From Sorex araneus (Eukaryota > Chordata > Mammalia > Eulipotyphla > Soricidae), in contig NC_073313.1 in the NCBI RefSeq assembly GCF_027595985.1, positions 218,242,066-218,306,065 on the forward strand: 64,000 bases of DNA, read 5' to 3'. The notes under the pieces are model-generated. The model was not told the origin of the DNA. It made no database searches and saw only the letters and a program-made list of their open reading frames with translations. The position numbers and the translations under genes were made by a program. Below are positions 24,020 through 35,649 of the stretch, piece after piece. Numbering within the stretch: the stretch's first letter is position 1; every line of letters begins with the position of its first letter.

Positions 24020-24487
24020 TTTTTAAATTATTTTTTAATAAATCACTATGAAATACAGTTACAAAGTTTTCAAACTTGATCCACCACCAAACACCCACAT
24101 ACACCCCCTGACACTCCCCCTCTGCCCGTGTGGCAGACATTTTTCACTTTACTCTTTCCTTACTTTGATTACATTCAGGAATCTCACTATTATTATTTGG
24201 AGGTTTTCCTCCAATAGTCAGACATCCTGGATGGAATTAATAGATTGTATGTTTTCAATGCGGCCACGCGGTTTGGAGATGTCCCAGTCCCGCATCCCGG
24301 ACCCGTGTTAGTTTCTGCTCAGTGTCGCCAGGGCTCCATCTGGAGAAGGCGTACCGGCTGTACCTCCTCCGTCTGGCTCCCTGGTGTTGCTGGCCCGGCT
24401 GGGGTCCAGAGCATTCTCCAGGCTGCGTGGCTTACCGGAACGCCCGTATTCTTCTCTGTTGAATGTGGCCAGTTCCTGTAATTTAAT
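24020..24487 (-). mobile_element. L1 3' UTR, GC-rich variant
   Basis: The left end (aaatcactatgaaatacagt, tacaaagttttc) is the inverted L1 3' terminus seen at 39.24 and 45.71 kb. The inner part (24255-24440) is CpG-bearing and GC-rich (gcggccacgcggtttggag) and differs from the other 3' UTR copies, suggesting a different L1 subfamily. Confidence 0.65.
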
Positions 24488-27400
24488 GGGGCATTGCCAT
24501 ATGAAAATTTTAATAAATTGTTGCTTAAGTTGAGCTACAGTTTATCTCCTATTTATCCTTGGAAAAGGTAAGAAAAATGTATATTTTTACATGCCTTGTG
24601 AAAAGAAAACACAGAAACCTTAAAATAATTTTCAGGTATCAAGTTATAATTACCACCATTAGCTGTTATTTTGTTACCTGATGCTTCATAAAAATGTCCC
24701 AAATGATATTTTATTCTTATATTTACATTAAGAATATATTTCATCAAATATTATTGATTTACTATTGGTTTAAAATACTAAAAGTTTTTGAGAGAATTTA
24801 TTCACAGCTCTATTTCTGTGTAATCCTAACTGTATCTATTACTAAAATTCTGGTGTCATTTACACTGTCAAAATGTCCTTCTACCAATTTTTCTCTACCA
24901 GATTATATTTTGTAAATGTTTCTTTTTTCTGATTTCAAATGAAGAAAAAACTGGAGAAAGTAGTGACTAAATTTTTCATGTAAGCTAGTTAAATTTTAGT
25001 GTCATGTTTAAAATGTGTGGCTATTCTATCGTTTTATCTTGTACATACTCATTTTATAAAATATATACATTTTATAAACACTCAACATATTATACTAAAT
25101 TTTTTCAAGCATGTTTAAGTAGAGGTTAATATTAACAATAAATATTAAAAATTAAATGTGTGAATTATGCGTAGGATGGTTTTAAAATTTATTTAGAGTC
25201 TTGATTACATATTGGCAAAATATATTTATTGAACAATGTGATCATCTGAAGAAACTAATAACAAATGAACATTGAGTTATTTAATACATCTACTTTTCCT
25301 ATTAGATTATGAATTCTGTATATCAGAAGATATTTTTGATAGTTTACATACCTATGAATACTAATGATCTGTGAAATTTTTGTGTAGGATAAATCTATAT
25401 TGCTAATTCTTCTCTATATTCCTCCATTCATTTTATATTTATCTATTTTTATTACAATATCTGAGACTCCAAACCATTACTTTGATATATTCATACTATA
25501 TAGAATTTCTAGTTTCATAATGCATTAGTATCATACACTTGTATGGTTCATTTCACTTACCCAGTGACCTCACATTTATCACAATGTTCCATCTGTAAGT
25601 AGGGCAGAAATCTATTTCATTTTACCATCAGACCATTTAGACAATAATTACTTCTAGAGATTATGTAGGTATTAATGTGGGAGTCTTAACTTGAATCTAG
25701 TTGGTTCTTCTGATTTAAGAAATTTTATTATGAAATCACAAATTAAGCTTTATTATTTTGTGCATTTATAGCTGCCTCAAATATTAAATTTATAGCAGTC
25801 CCATTTATCCAAATGGTGTTCAAATTAAATTTTATTATTAATTTAAAATTGAGTAGAAGTTGTTTTAGTTAGAAGTCTGTCTTTGTGCACTCTATAGTTA
25901 TTAACACTTTTTTGCATTCCTATAAATTTCTAGAGGCTAAAGTATAAAAGCAATCAGCAGATGTTTACAATCATAGAATTTATTATAGAACTTTTTTAAT
26001 AAAAGAAAGATATGCAAATTATTGCATAAACACTATAAACATGACACTGACAACTGTTCATAGACCAGCAGTTGAAAAGAACTGCTCTAGGTCTTTTATA
26101 AAATCAATATGACACATTTAAAATTATGCATGCATTGATTTTATAAACAAAGTCAACTTAATTTATCTTTAGTTATAAATGCGAAATACTTCAAATGACT
26201 TATAAAAGAAATTTTCTATTAGGAGAATCCCTTTAAAATGTAGCTATCATGCTTTTTTTTCATTTTAATCACCATAACTTACCTTTTTATTGTAATAATG
26301 GTAGAAATTCATGAAATCAGCATTACAGGAATAAACACTACCATAATGTCAGTGTCCTGATATCCTTGTTTCAGAGTTTCCTCTCAAAGTTTATTTTGCA
26401 AGATATCAGCTAACTTGATTTGCACATAATAGTGTTTTTCCTCATTTAGGAAGTTTTTTAAAAGTTATGCATTCTTAAGTTCTTTATTTCTGTCATATAT
26501 AGTAAAAATAAAATCATAACTTTCCCACTGTGCTGTAATATTTTAAAGGTTCTTTTAAATAAGTAAGATTTCACTGAAAATTTTCAAGAATGGAAATTTG
26601 ATAGTCACTACAAGCATTGGGGGTTTGTTACTTGGAAAAAATCTATGTTCAATATTTGACAAAAATTATCAAATATTCTAATACTATATTAAGAAATCTT
26701 TAAGTTTACAATTTGAACAGGTGTGAAATTATGTCCCTGAAAAATCTAGTGATATACACCAATACTCACTCAGTACATGCATTGTTTAATTGAAATTTTT
26801 CAGAGGAAACTTATATTAAAAATACATACTCCTAAGATTGAGAAAATACAACTTGGAAAAGATTCTAAATAATAATTTTCTTCATAGAACCCATATTAGA
26901 AGGGTTATATGAAGTCTCTTGAGGACTGAGTTGTAACAAATCATCCTAATCAACAATCTGAATTCCTGTTTACTCATTAATTATTCACTTTATTCACTTT
27001 TCATTTTTGTAAGTGTTAATTTCTCTTAAAATAATAAGGGCCCATTAGAGAAAGCAAACAGTGTATGATTTAAGGAATGTAAAAGCTAATATGTTTATAC
27101 TCAATTCTTTACATACAGAAGTGAACATTATAGATATCAATTTTATATACATATGATATCAATTTTATATATAAGCAATTGAACATTATTAATATCAATT
27201 TTATGTATGCCAGTTATAATTTTTACCATTTTTTCCATCTGCCAGAAATAATTTTCTGTTTATTTCTTAAGCTTATCCAAATTGTGCAAAATTTTACACA
27301 TGCAATATTTTAATTAATTTTAATATACACGTATAAAGGAAATTAGTATTCTTGACAATTTACTTTAATATTAATTAAAAAATAAAACCCCTATGACTTG

Positions 27401-27921
27401 CTAAGATGATATCTGAAGGTGTACCCAACTTTTTTTTAAAACTCCAATGCTATAGAGTGTTCTGTATTTTAAATGCCAAGATGTCAAATATGTTTATTTA
27501 TTTTGTCATTGGGCACTAGGGTATTTGGGTTCTATTTTTGTATTTAGGTATTTGATATTTAGATATGTGGTTTTATGGCATTTGTTTCTATTATGAACAA
27601 TGTATCCTCTACATGTGTAGCATTATACAAGTCAAGAATTCCTCTAAACAAATTAGAATTGATGAGATTTTTCTACTTTATTGCATAATTCTCAATTATT
27701 TTCTAAAGTGGTTATTTAAAAAATGTGTCTATGTGAAAGGGAGATCAATGTATTTTCTCACCACATTTTCACTTCTATGGAGCCTTATAAAATTGACTGT
27801 AAGCAGACCTTATACTTTGTTAGCATAATACAGGAAGGGGAAAATTTGAGCACAGATTTCATTGTGTTTTAGTTTGTATTTCTATAATTACTAAGATATT
27901 TTATGTGTTGATTGATTTTGT
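24488..27921. other. Long AT-rich stretch, nothing recognised
   Basis: More than 3.4 kb with no SOR-type SINE, unlike the rest of the window. A short imperfect direct repeat, atatcaattttat, occurs three times between 27133 and 27205. A possible hAT-type scrap near 26060-26100 is too short to call. Confidence 0.5.
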
Positions 27922-28021
27922 AATATGAAATATTTCACACATTTGCATTCATCCTTGTTCAGGGTCCATGCTAATCTCTGCATCCTTCCAATTTTAGGAG
28001 AGTTCCTGCTGGAGCTAGCAC
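27922..28021 (-). pseudogene. RNU6-P: U6 snRNA pseudogene
   Basis: Read on the minus strand it begins gtgctagctcc, then cctaaaattggaagg, agattagcatgg, acaaggatgaatgcaaat and gaaatatttcatatt. These match U6 spliceosomal RNA in order over its whole ~107 nt length with many substitutions, including in the 5' stem-loop and near the catalytic ACAGAGA region (gcagaga here). It is a dead retrocopy. Confidence 0.92.
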
Positions 28022-28639
28022 TGTTTATTGATTTTGTAAATTTAGCTTTTCTTGAAGTTAATTTCATCTGATACTGATGTAGCTAATAGGTTTTGTTGTT
28101 TGAGTTTTATTAATGCTTTCAATCATTTTATGCTATATATATATAGGTTATGTTTTAAGTAAACCTCTTATAACCAGTAAGCCATATAGTTTTTTAACGT
28201 CTAGTAGTAAATTAACTGGCCTGCCTTTCCATATATTCAAAGAGAATTCTAATCATAGCTATGTACTGCTCTCAGACTCATTTATCAGCAGTCTTTAGAG
28301 GTTTTTCTGCTATATGGTAAAAATTCATAGACCTCATAGCTTTATAATCCTTTTTCAATGCACTTTATAATAAAAAGGGATAAGAAAAAACAATTTTCAT
28401 AACCATGTTTCAGATTTCAAAGAAGGATAAATAAGGTCTTCATACAAGTTTTATATTTATATGAATTTATACCCATTTAATTAAAATTTGTATAATTATA
28501 CTCTCATTTGCTTTTAAAGCTTGTCCATTATATCTTTAGTCTAATATCAGGAACAGGGTGAGTACTTACAAATGATTCCTGAATTGATGGGAGCAAATAA
28601 TATCAAGTGAGTCTAATTATTATAATACATTACAATATA

Positions 28640-30323
28640 TACAATAGAGAGGATTATTCACAACTTATAGTCGGATCTCTTCGATAGCCACATCCAACTG
28701 CCCATTTACCAAATTCCACAGGATTGATATGTCATTCCCAATGTTCTCCCTTCCAAAATCCAACATGCCATTTCATTGGTGAAGACTCGTACAGCACCCA
28801 GTCTAGAAAAGGTCAGACCCGAACACCTGAAGAATCTGCTGCCAGTACTCATCAATACACTGACTCGGCTGCTTACCTGTCTGAATTCAAGTTTCCGTCC
28901 CAGTGGAAAACCAGCAGGACCGTTCTATTGTACAAGAAGGGAGACATCCACGACATTGGCAACTATTGCCCCATCTGCCTGCTGTCTGTCATCTACAAGC
29001 TGTTCACTCAAGTCATCCTGAATAGAATGGGCAGAACACTAGATGAAGGACAACTATGTGAGCAAGCCAGGATCCAAAAAGGATTCAGCACAATCGACCA
29101 TATCCACACAGTGACCAAACTCATCGAAATTTCGAGAGAGTGTAAGATGCAGCTCTGTCTAATGTTCATCGATTTAAAGAATGCCCTTGATTCTGTTGAG
29201 ACTGAAGCAGTCATCAAAGCCCTGGCCAAACAGGGCGTTCAAACTCATTACATCAAGATTCTCTGACAGCTGTATTACAGATTCACCACCAGGATCTCAC
29301 CATTCTACAAGGAAGTGATCATTGATGTAAAGAGAGGAGTTCAGCAGGGTGATACCATTTCACGGAAACTCTTCAGTGCCACCCTCGATAACATCATGAG
29401 ACGACTGGAATGGGAAGGAATCAGAGTGAAGATAGATGGTCAGCAACTACACCACCTGTTCACTAATGACATCATTCTAAATACACCAAACATTAGCCAA
29501 GCAGCAAAAATGCTGGCCGGCTTCGACCTTGAGTGTGGAAAGGTCGGACTGCAGCTGAATCTCAGCAAAATGGTGTTCATGAAAAACAAACTAGTCCCTG
29601 ACGTTCCGTTTGCTCTCAATGGAACGAACATCTCTGAATGCAGCAGCTATGTGTACCTGGGTCGAGAACTCAACATGAGGAACGACTTGGCACCAGAACT
29701 GTGCAGGAAGAAGAGAGCATCGTGGAACGCCTTCGAGAGTGTTGAAGAAGTGGTTAAGAGGACAAAGATCCTCCGTCTCCAGGTACATATTTTCAACTCC
29801 ACCATTCTCCCAGTACTAACATAAGTCTCAGGTACCCAGGCCCTACAAAACAGGCTAAGAACGCTATTTGGTTATCCCAAAGAGGAATCGAAAGAGCCAT
29901 GCTAGGAGTATCACATTGCACTCAAGTGAGAGAAAGAATCCGGAGTTCCGACATCTGTCGACAATCAAGAATCAGGGATGCTGTCTTGTTTGCCAAGACA
30001 TCAAAAATCAGATGGGCCAGACACGTAATGCGATTCAGAGACGACCCAAGGACTAGAGCTGTTACCGAGTGGATTCCATGGGATGTCAAAAGACCGAGTG
30101 GCCACACACCAACAAGATGGTCAGACTTCGTTATCAAAACCCTGAATGAGGAATGAATGATTTGAGGCTCTTCCTGTTCCTGGAGTGAGCAGATATCACT
30201 GGGCTACACTAGCATGCGACAGGGACAAATGTAGATGTTACTGACTCGAGCAAATCAAAGATCAATGGGATGACAAGTGATACAACATATTTTATATTAC
30301 AATAAATGTAATAAATTTAAGAT
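28640..30323 (+). mobile_element. RTE-clade LINE, 5'-truncated, reverse transcriptase pseudogene
   Basis: The largest recognisable retrotransposon protein outside L1. Frame 3 from 28671 reads SDLFDSH and VRPEHLKNLLPVLINTL. After a frameshift near 28885, frame 2 gives FPSQWKTSRTVLLYKKGD and NYCPICLLSVIYKLFTQVI (RT fingers), then FIDLKNALDSVE (first catalytic Asp block). It continues with VQQGDTIS, FTNDIILNTPNIS in the YADD position (first Asp now Asn) and SECSSYVYLGREL. Frame 1 from about 29890 gives AMLGVSHCTQVRE, KIRWARHVMRF and PTRWSDFVIKTLNEE. The C-terminus DRDK...LEQIKDQWDDK-stop is at 30218-30280. There are in-frame stops at 29264, 29822 and 30242 and at least three frameshifts. The endonuclease half is absent. 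An 11 bp candidate duplication, attacaatata, is at 28629-28639 and 30324-30334. The clade is clear; subfamily is from memory. Confidence 0.92.
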
Positions 30324-30481
30324 ATTACAATATACTTCTTAGTGAAGGTCGCTACCCTAGGAAAATGTGCATATGTTATGATGATAATGAAAAAGTGCAA
30401 TTCCCAACTACTGATATTTCTTAATGGAACATGTTGATTTATTTGAAATATTTTAAAATATTGATATTTGTAAAATACTGA

Positions 30482-30710
30482 TGCCAGAGCCCGGCAAGCT
30501 CCCCGTGGTGTACTTTATATGCCAAAAACACTAACAATGATTGGTCTTTTCCTATGACCCTGAAAGACCCTCCAATGTGGCACCATTAGGAAGGACAAGT
30601 AAAGAGAGGCTGCTAAAATCTCAGGGCTAGGACAAATGGAGACATTACTGTTGCTTGCTCCAGCAAATCGATGAACAATGTGATGGCAGTGATACAGTGA
30701 AACAGTGATA
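30482..30710 (+). mobile_element. Composite repeat C, 3' part
   Basis: gagcccggcaagctccccgt, then ctgctaaaatctcagggcta, then cagcaaatcgatgaacaatg and cagtgatacagtgaaacagt. It is 5'-truncated and lies only ~150 bp downstream of the RTE LINE. Confidence 0.82.
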
Positions 30711-31161
30711 CTTATATGTTGTTTCATACTTTTTGCAAAATTATTCTATAAATTTTTCCCCAAATTTTTCGCAAAAGTGCATCACAAGCAAAGGAATTGG
30801 AACTACTAAAACGGCACGTTTTATTTTACTAATATTAGTTTCAGAAATGTAAATTTACAGATGAAAATAATACGACTATAATATTTCTACCACAAGTGGT
30901 AACTTTTTAAATAATCTTCTATTTCATTTCTTATTTTTCTGATTTGACTTATAAAGCATTTTCTTTGTATTAGATTTTTAGCAAATGCTTTATATGTTGG
31001 AACTCCATATTCAAGCTCTGGCTCCACTGGAAGTGACCCTGTACATCAAGCTTCAAGTAACCCTGAACCTCTACTGGATTTTGTCCCCAAGTCCCACATC
31101 CATTCCCCATAATAATAACTCACAGGAATGAAAATATAAATTGTGTTTACCTAAAGAGAGG

Positions 31162-31420
31162 ACTAGAATGATAGCACAGCGGGTAGGGCGTTTGCATTGC
31201 TCGTAGCTCATCCAGGTACCATTCCTTTGTCCCTCCCTCCCAGATAGCCCAGCAAGCTTCCGAAAGTATCTTGCCTGCCCGGCAGAGCCTGACAAGCTCC
31301 CTGTGGCATATTTGATATGTCAAAAACAGTAAAAACAATGGAGTCTCACAATGGAGACGTTACTGGTGCCTGCTCCAGCAAATCGATAGCAATGGGATGA
31401 TAGTGCTACAGTGCTGCAGT
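31162..31420 (+). mobile_element. SINE-B
   Basis: Head gactagaatgatagcacagc, body cagagcctgacaagctccct, tail agcaaatcgatagcaatggg and tagtgctacagtgctgcag. Confidence 0.9.
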
Positions 31421-31502
31421 TTCTTAAATGATTTCTTTTTCTTTCTAAAAATGTTAAATTCATTACAGGCACCCGAGAGTCAAAATATTTTGCTATAATA
31501 CC

Positions 31503-31668
31503 TTAAAATTATAGGACAAATGTGATAGAACAGCTGGAAAGTTGCTTTCTTCGCATTCAGCTAGCCGAGGCTGTATTCCTGATACAACAGATGGTCCCTC
31601 GAGCAGCGCAAGAGTGATCCCTGTGCAGAGACAGAAGTAAGCATTAAGCACATCTAGGTATGGCCCTT
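31503..31668 (+). mobile_element. Old SINE-A-like copy
   Basis: gatagaacagctggaaagtt, gatggtccctcgagcagc and gatccctgtgcagag are diverged SINE-A landmarks. Confidence 0.6.
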
Positions 31669-31945
31669 AAATAATTACTATGCTTTATTTTTAACACAAA
31701 GGGGTTTTTCATCTAAAGAAGACAAAAGTCAATTCCATATTAAAATTCTGGCACTTATCCTTGTTGGAGTATAATATGTTTCTTTATAAGTTAATTTTTC
31801 AAAGCTTATCTTTTATTGATTCCTATTATAAAAGAATCGCTGTTTTCTGTCCTTTGATTTTTAAAACTAGGACTTCTCTAGAGGTACAGTCTCAAAATAA
31901 TAGTTGGCATTTAGTTGGCCCTTAACTCTTTAAACCCTTTAATGA

Positions 31946-32468
31946 TGTTAGGGCACGGTTCTGGAACTCCGACCGCAGACAAGGACCACACAGGAATACA
32001 ATTAGCAAGCAGGTAGTTTATTAAGCTGGCTAGCCAGGGTCGTGCATATGCACACAGTGACACACAAGTCCCATGTGCGAGGCAAGGCCCAGAACTTCTT
32101 CAAATGAGATCTTATATAGGCCTTCACCGGCCATTACAGCAGAGCCCACGCATTTCATAGCCAATAGATTTGTAATCTACATATTTTCCTAACCAATCCA
32201 TTTAGAAGGACATCACTCCTTAGCCTATAGTTTTAGAGATCAGAAACTCAATGTGTCAATGTTCAAGAATGTCCTGGGTTTTAGGGCAGTCATAGGTCTA
32301 GTGGCATGGGTTTTGTAGGAGGCATCTAATAGGCATCTGGTTATCTGGTCTGACTTGCAACCTGGGGTGCCTGTATCCGAGTTCCTTGCTCAGGGGCAGA
32401 AAAACAAGTTATTCTGCAACTCGGACTCCTATAAAAAGAATCTTGAGAAAGCTAAACTTATTCCTACA
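31946..32468 (-). mobile_element. Solo LTR of an endogenous retrovirus
   Basis: Read on the minus strand this 523 bp unit begins tgtaggaa and ends ccctaaca, the TG...CA ends of an LTR. It has a TATA-like tatataag (plus positions ~32111-32118) about 95 bp upstream of an AATAAA signal (32017-32022), the normal U3-R-U5 order. The R/U5 ending gtggtccttgtctgcggtcgg resembles gammaretroviral-type LTRs (family impression only). No matching flanking duplication of 4-6 bp is visible (aatga on one side, gtctg on the other), so the ends may have mutated. No internal viral sequence is present, so this is a solo LTR. Confidence 0.8.
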
Positions 32469-32562
32469 GTCTGTTCTGGGCCAATTACTCACAATGATGA
32501 CCATTTTCTGTGTATTTTTGTACCACATTTCTAATACGCTTTTAAAAAAAAAATTTTGTCTT

Positions 32563-32732
32563 AGGGATTAGAGAGATGGGACAGTGGGTAGGGAAACTCA
32601 CCTTGTTTGCGTTTACGACCTGGGTTTGATGGTTGCCACCGCATACAGTCTCGTAAGCTTATCAGGAATGATCCCTGAATTTAAAGCTAAGAGTAGCCCT
32701 GAGCACCAAGGAATGTGCACCTCAAAATATAA
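32563..32732 (+). mobile_element. Old SINE-A-like copy
   Basis: ggattagagagatgggacag, cctgggtttgatggttgcc and aatgatccctgaatttaaag are SINE-A landmarks. Confidence 0.65.
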
Positions 32733-32955
32733 TGAAATAAATTGAAAAATAACTCCAAATCACTTTTACTTGATAGTACTATTTTGCAATCTTCAGGTGG
32801 AATTTTAATGTAAGTAAACATCATTATATAGTAATTTTTTCCTGTTTCTATTTTTCCAGCCAACATTTAAATTTTGAAATTTGCTCTATTTTTCTCTAAA
32901 TATGCTGACACAAGAATTATCTCTTTCATTTCAATAAATACTTATTTCACTTCAA

Positions 32956-32958
32956 TAA

Positions 32959-33003
<45 letters not shown>
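32956..33003. repeat. (AT)n(AG)n compound microsatellite
   Basis: A run of about 11 AT units followed directly by about 11 AG units. Confidence 0.95.
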
Positions 33004-33004
<1 letters not shown>

Positions 33005-33617
33005 CATTGCCCATTTGGGAGAACTTGAAAAAAGAAAAGAAAGCATTAAATACAAAGATTGCTAACAGTAGAAAGGATACTTCGGAAAGTGGGAGTTGTA
33101 TCAAGTAGGAATGAATGATAAGAATGGTGACAAAGAAGTCAGTGGAGCTGAAGACAACAGTATCTTTGTACCAGTGATTGAGCCCAAATATTTTTCTGTG
33201 CAGTCTCAGTCGAGGACAGTCTACTGCTACCTCTGTGTCTATTTGTTCTCCTGGTCTTCATTCAAGCAGCTGCTGGTACAAACCAAACTTTTCAAAAATG
33301 AATTCAGAATCAAGCCCTTATAAGACTGACTGAATCTCATGGCACATGCCAAAGTTAAAGTAACCCTTAGCCATTAATAAGGGGAAAAATGAGTTTTAGA
33401 ATTAAAGAGAAGTAAATTGAGTCACTTCACGTGAGGCTGAAATAAACTTAATTGCATTACTACCCATTTTATCAAGACACAGGTGAAAGTTGAACAAGCC
33501 TTGGCTTCCTCCAGAATCATTTAAACATTTTTTTCCTTGCTTCTAAAGTCATATATTCACACATTTAATGTCTATATATTGTTAATTTTTGCAGTTATTC
33601 ATCCTGATGATTATTTA
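33004..33617. other. Unique-looking DNA, nothing recognised
   Basis: A 75-codon frame at 33096-33323 shows no family features and sits in non-repeat DNA. I do not call it a gene. Confidence 0.4.
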
Positions 33618-33619
33618 TT

Positions 33620-33722
33620 TAAATTTCGTTGGGCGACATCTGGGCTACCTAGGGTTTGCTCTTGGCTCTGTGCTCAGGAGAGACCCGTGGCCATTCTCAG
33701 AAGACCATATGAGGTGCCAGTT
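33620..33722 (-). mobile_element. Old SINE-A-like fragment
   Basis: tttgctcttggctctgtgct and agaccatatgaggtgccag are inverted SINE-A body landmarks; the inverted head is lost. Confidence 0.5.
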
Positions 33723-33817
33723 ATTCCCACACCTTGTGATTCACATATTTTAAGTAACATTTAAGACACCTGAAATAAATTTTTCACTTAAAATTACAGT
33801 GAAAAGTACAACTACTG

Positions 33818-34008
33818 GGGCTGGGGAGATATAAATAGGTAGATATTAATAGGTAAGACATTTGCCTTAACACTCAGCTGATATGGGTTCAATACCTAAC
33901 AATCTGGTCCCCAGCCACCAGTAATGATCACTGACGAGGGAGTTGAGCCAGGAGTAAGCCTGGAGCACTGTCGAGGGTGGTCCCCAGATGAAAAAACAAA
34001 CAGAACAA
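33818..34008 (+). mobile_element. Old SINE-A copy
   Basis: ggggctggggagatataaat with a short duplication in the head (taggtagatattaataggta), body gttgagccaggagtaagcc and an A-rich end. Confidence 0.75.
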
Positions 34009-34856
34009 GTGCAAAATACAATACTCAGTCCAACTAAGAGGTTCTGATAGTCCAGTGCTTGGACCCAGGGATGAGTTATTATTACTCAATCAGACTGATG
34101 GTGAGGGCCACTACAGCTGCATGTAGCAGAGGGAGTATGCAGTACCGAACTCATACCTGAACATATGCTCTAGCCCTATGATGTATATCTCTGGCCCAAA
34201 ATTCAACATTTATTTTGAAAGAACCTGTGGACAGAGTACATGCTTGATTGATATTACATTATGCTCCTTTATTTTTTATTACATTGCTACATTTTAAACA
34301 TAATTCTAACTTCTTTGAAACATTCTGAAAGTAATATAACCTATTTATAAATTAGAATGATCAGAATAATCTTGCCCATGCATATTTAAATAGCGAAACA
34401 AATTTCCCCTGATAGGAGACTAGATGTATATAACAATAAGATAATTTTAATTTTATAAGTATAAAGCTAAATTATGCCCAACCTTCTACAAATTCCAAGT
34501 ATGGGGTACAAGCTAACTATATGTATATTTAGATGGTAGTGCTCTTAGACGTTATTGAATATGTTTAATTTCATACTAATTTCTCATCATTGAAAATAGC
34601 CTGAAATATCCTATATGTTATATTGTGAAAATACAGTTTTTTCCCAATGTGGAATAAAAAAATCTGTGTTTGGAATCCTGAACTTGACTGAAGCAAAGTG
34701 TAAAAGGTAGACTTATAGGCTGGAGGAAAAAATATTTTCACGAATCATGAGGAAGATTATTTTTAAAGAGAGACATAATCATGGAATTCCTGATAAATAT
34801 TGAAAGCCATTAATTTCATTTACCTAATTGAAGTTCAAACTGAGAATATTGAGTGT

Positions 34857-35020
34857 CAGCCAGAATGATAGTACAGTGGGCAAAGCATTTACCTTGCATG
34901 TGGCCAACCTGGATTTGATCTCCAACACCCCAGACTATCCCTTGAGCTCACCACAATTGATCCCTGAGTGAAGAGCCAGGAGTAACCCCAGAGCACCACA
35001 CAGTCTAATCCAAAATCGCA
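34857..35020 (+). mobile_element. SINE-A, diverged
   Basis: cagccagaatgatagtacag, ccttgcatgtggccaacctg, agagccaggagtaacccc. Confidence 0.82.
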
Positions 35021-35242
35021 ACGACAATACTAATAGATTGAAAGGTAAGCATCAGAGAATAATTATAAGGTCAGCATGTATACATCAATAGCAAAGGGAT
35101 CAACAAGTGTAGATTCAGAAATTAAGGGGGGTGAATTTTTTTAAGTGACCAAGTAATTTTGAGACATTCATTGGAAAATTGTTCTATTTTATTGTTTTCT
35201 GAACATTTATTTTCATGTCTTTCTGTAATACTTGTTTCATCT

Positions 35243-35440
35243 GGGGAAGGAAGGAGGAAGGAAGGAGGGAAGGAAGGAAGGAAGGAAGGAAGGAAGGAAG
35301 GAAGGAAGGAGGGAAGGAAGGAAGGAAGGAAGGAAGGAAGGAAGGAAGGAAGGAAGGAAGGAAGGAAGGAAGGAAGGAAGGAAGGAAGGAAGGAAGGAAG
35401 GAGAGAGGGAGGGAAGGAATAAAGAAGGGAGGGAGGGAAA
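35243..35440. repeat. (GGAA)n microsatellite, ~195 bp
   Basis: Near-pure GGAA/AAGG repeat. The frames across it (KEGR or PSFL) are not genes. Confidence 0.98.
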
Positions 35441-35649
35441 AGGATGCTTTTTTATGAAATTTTAGCATTTTATTGAATATATAAGGCAGATTTATGATTA
35501 AAATGTGAAGCACCATGGTTTTATAGTTTATTTAAAATAAGATCACAGCTAACTTTTGATTAAATAATAAAGTTTTAAGTGTTTTTAATCATTGCATGCT
35601 ATTTTTAATAGATATTAACGTTCCATACTATTAGCTCTGATTACCTTAC

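Noticed and set aside
31946-32468. Full endogenous provirus
   Set aside because: No internal retroviral reading frame or second LTR is present within the window.
33096-33323. Small protein-coding gene of 75 codons
   Set aside because: No family features, no supporting context, and length is within chance expectation.
35159-35516. Lys/Glu/Gly-rich and Pro/Ser/Phe-rich frames
   Set aside because: Translation of the GGAA repeat.
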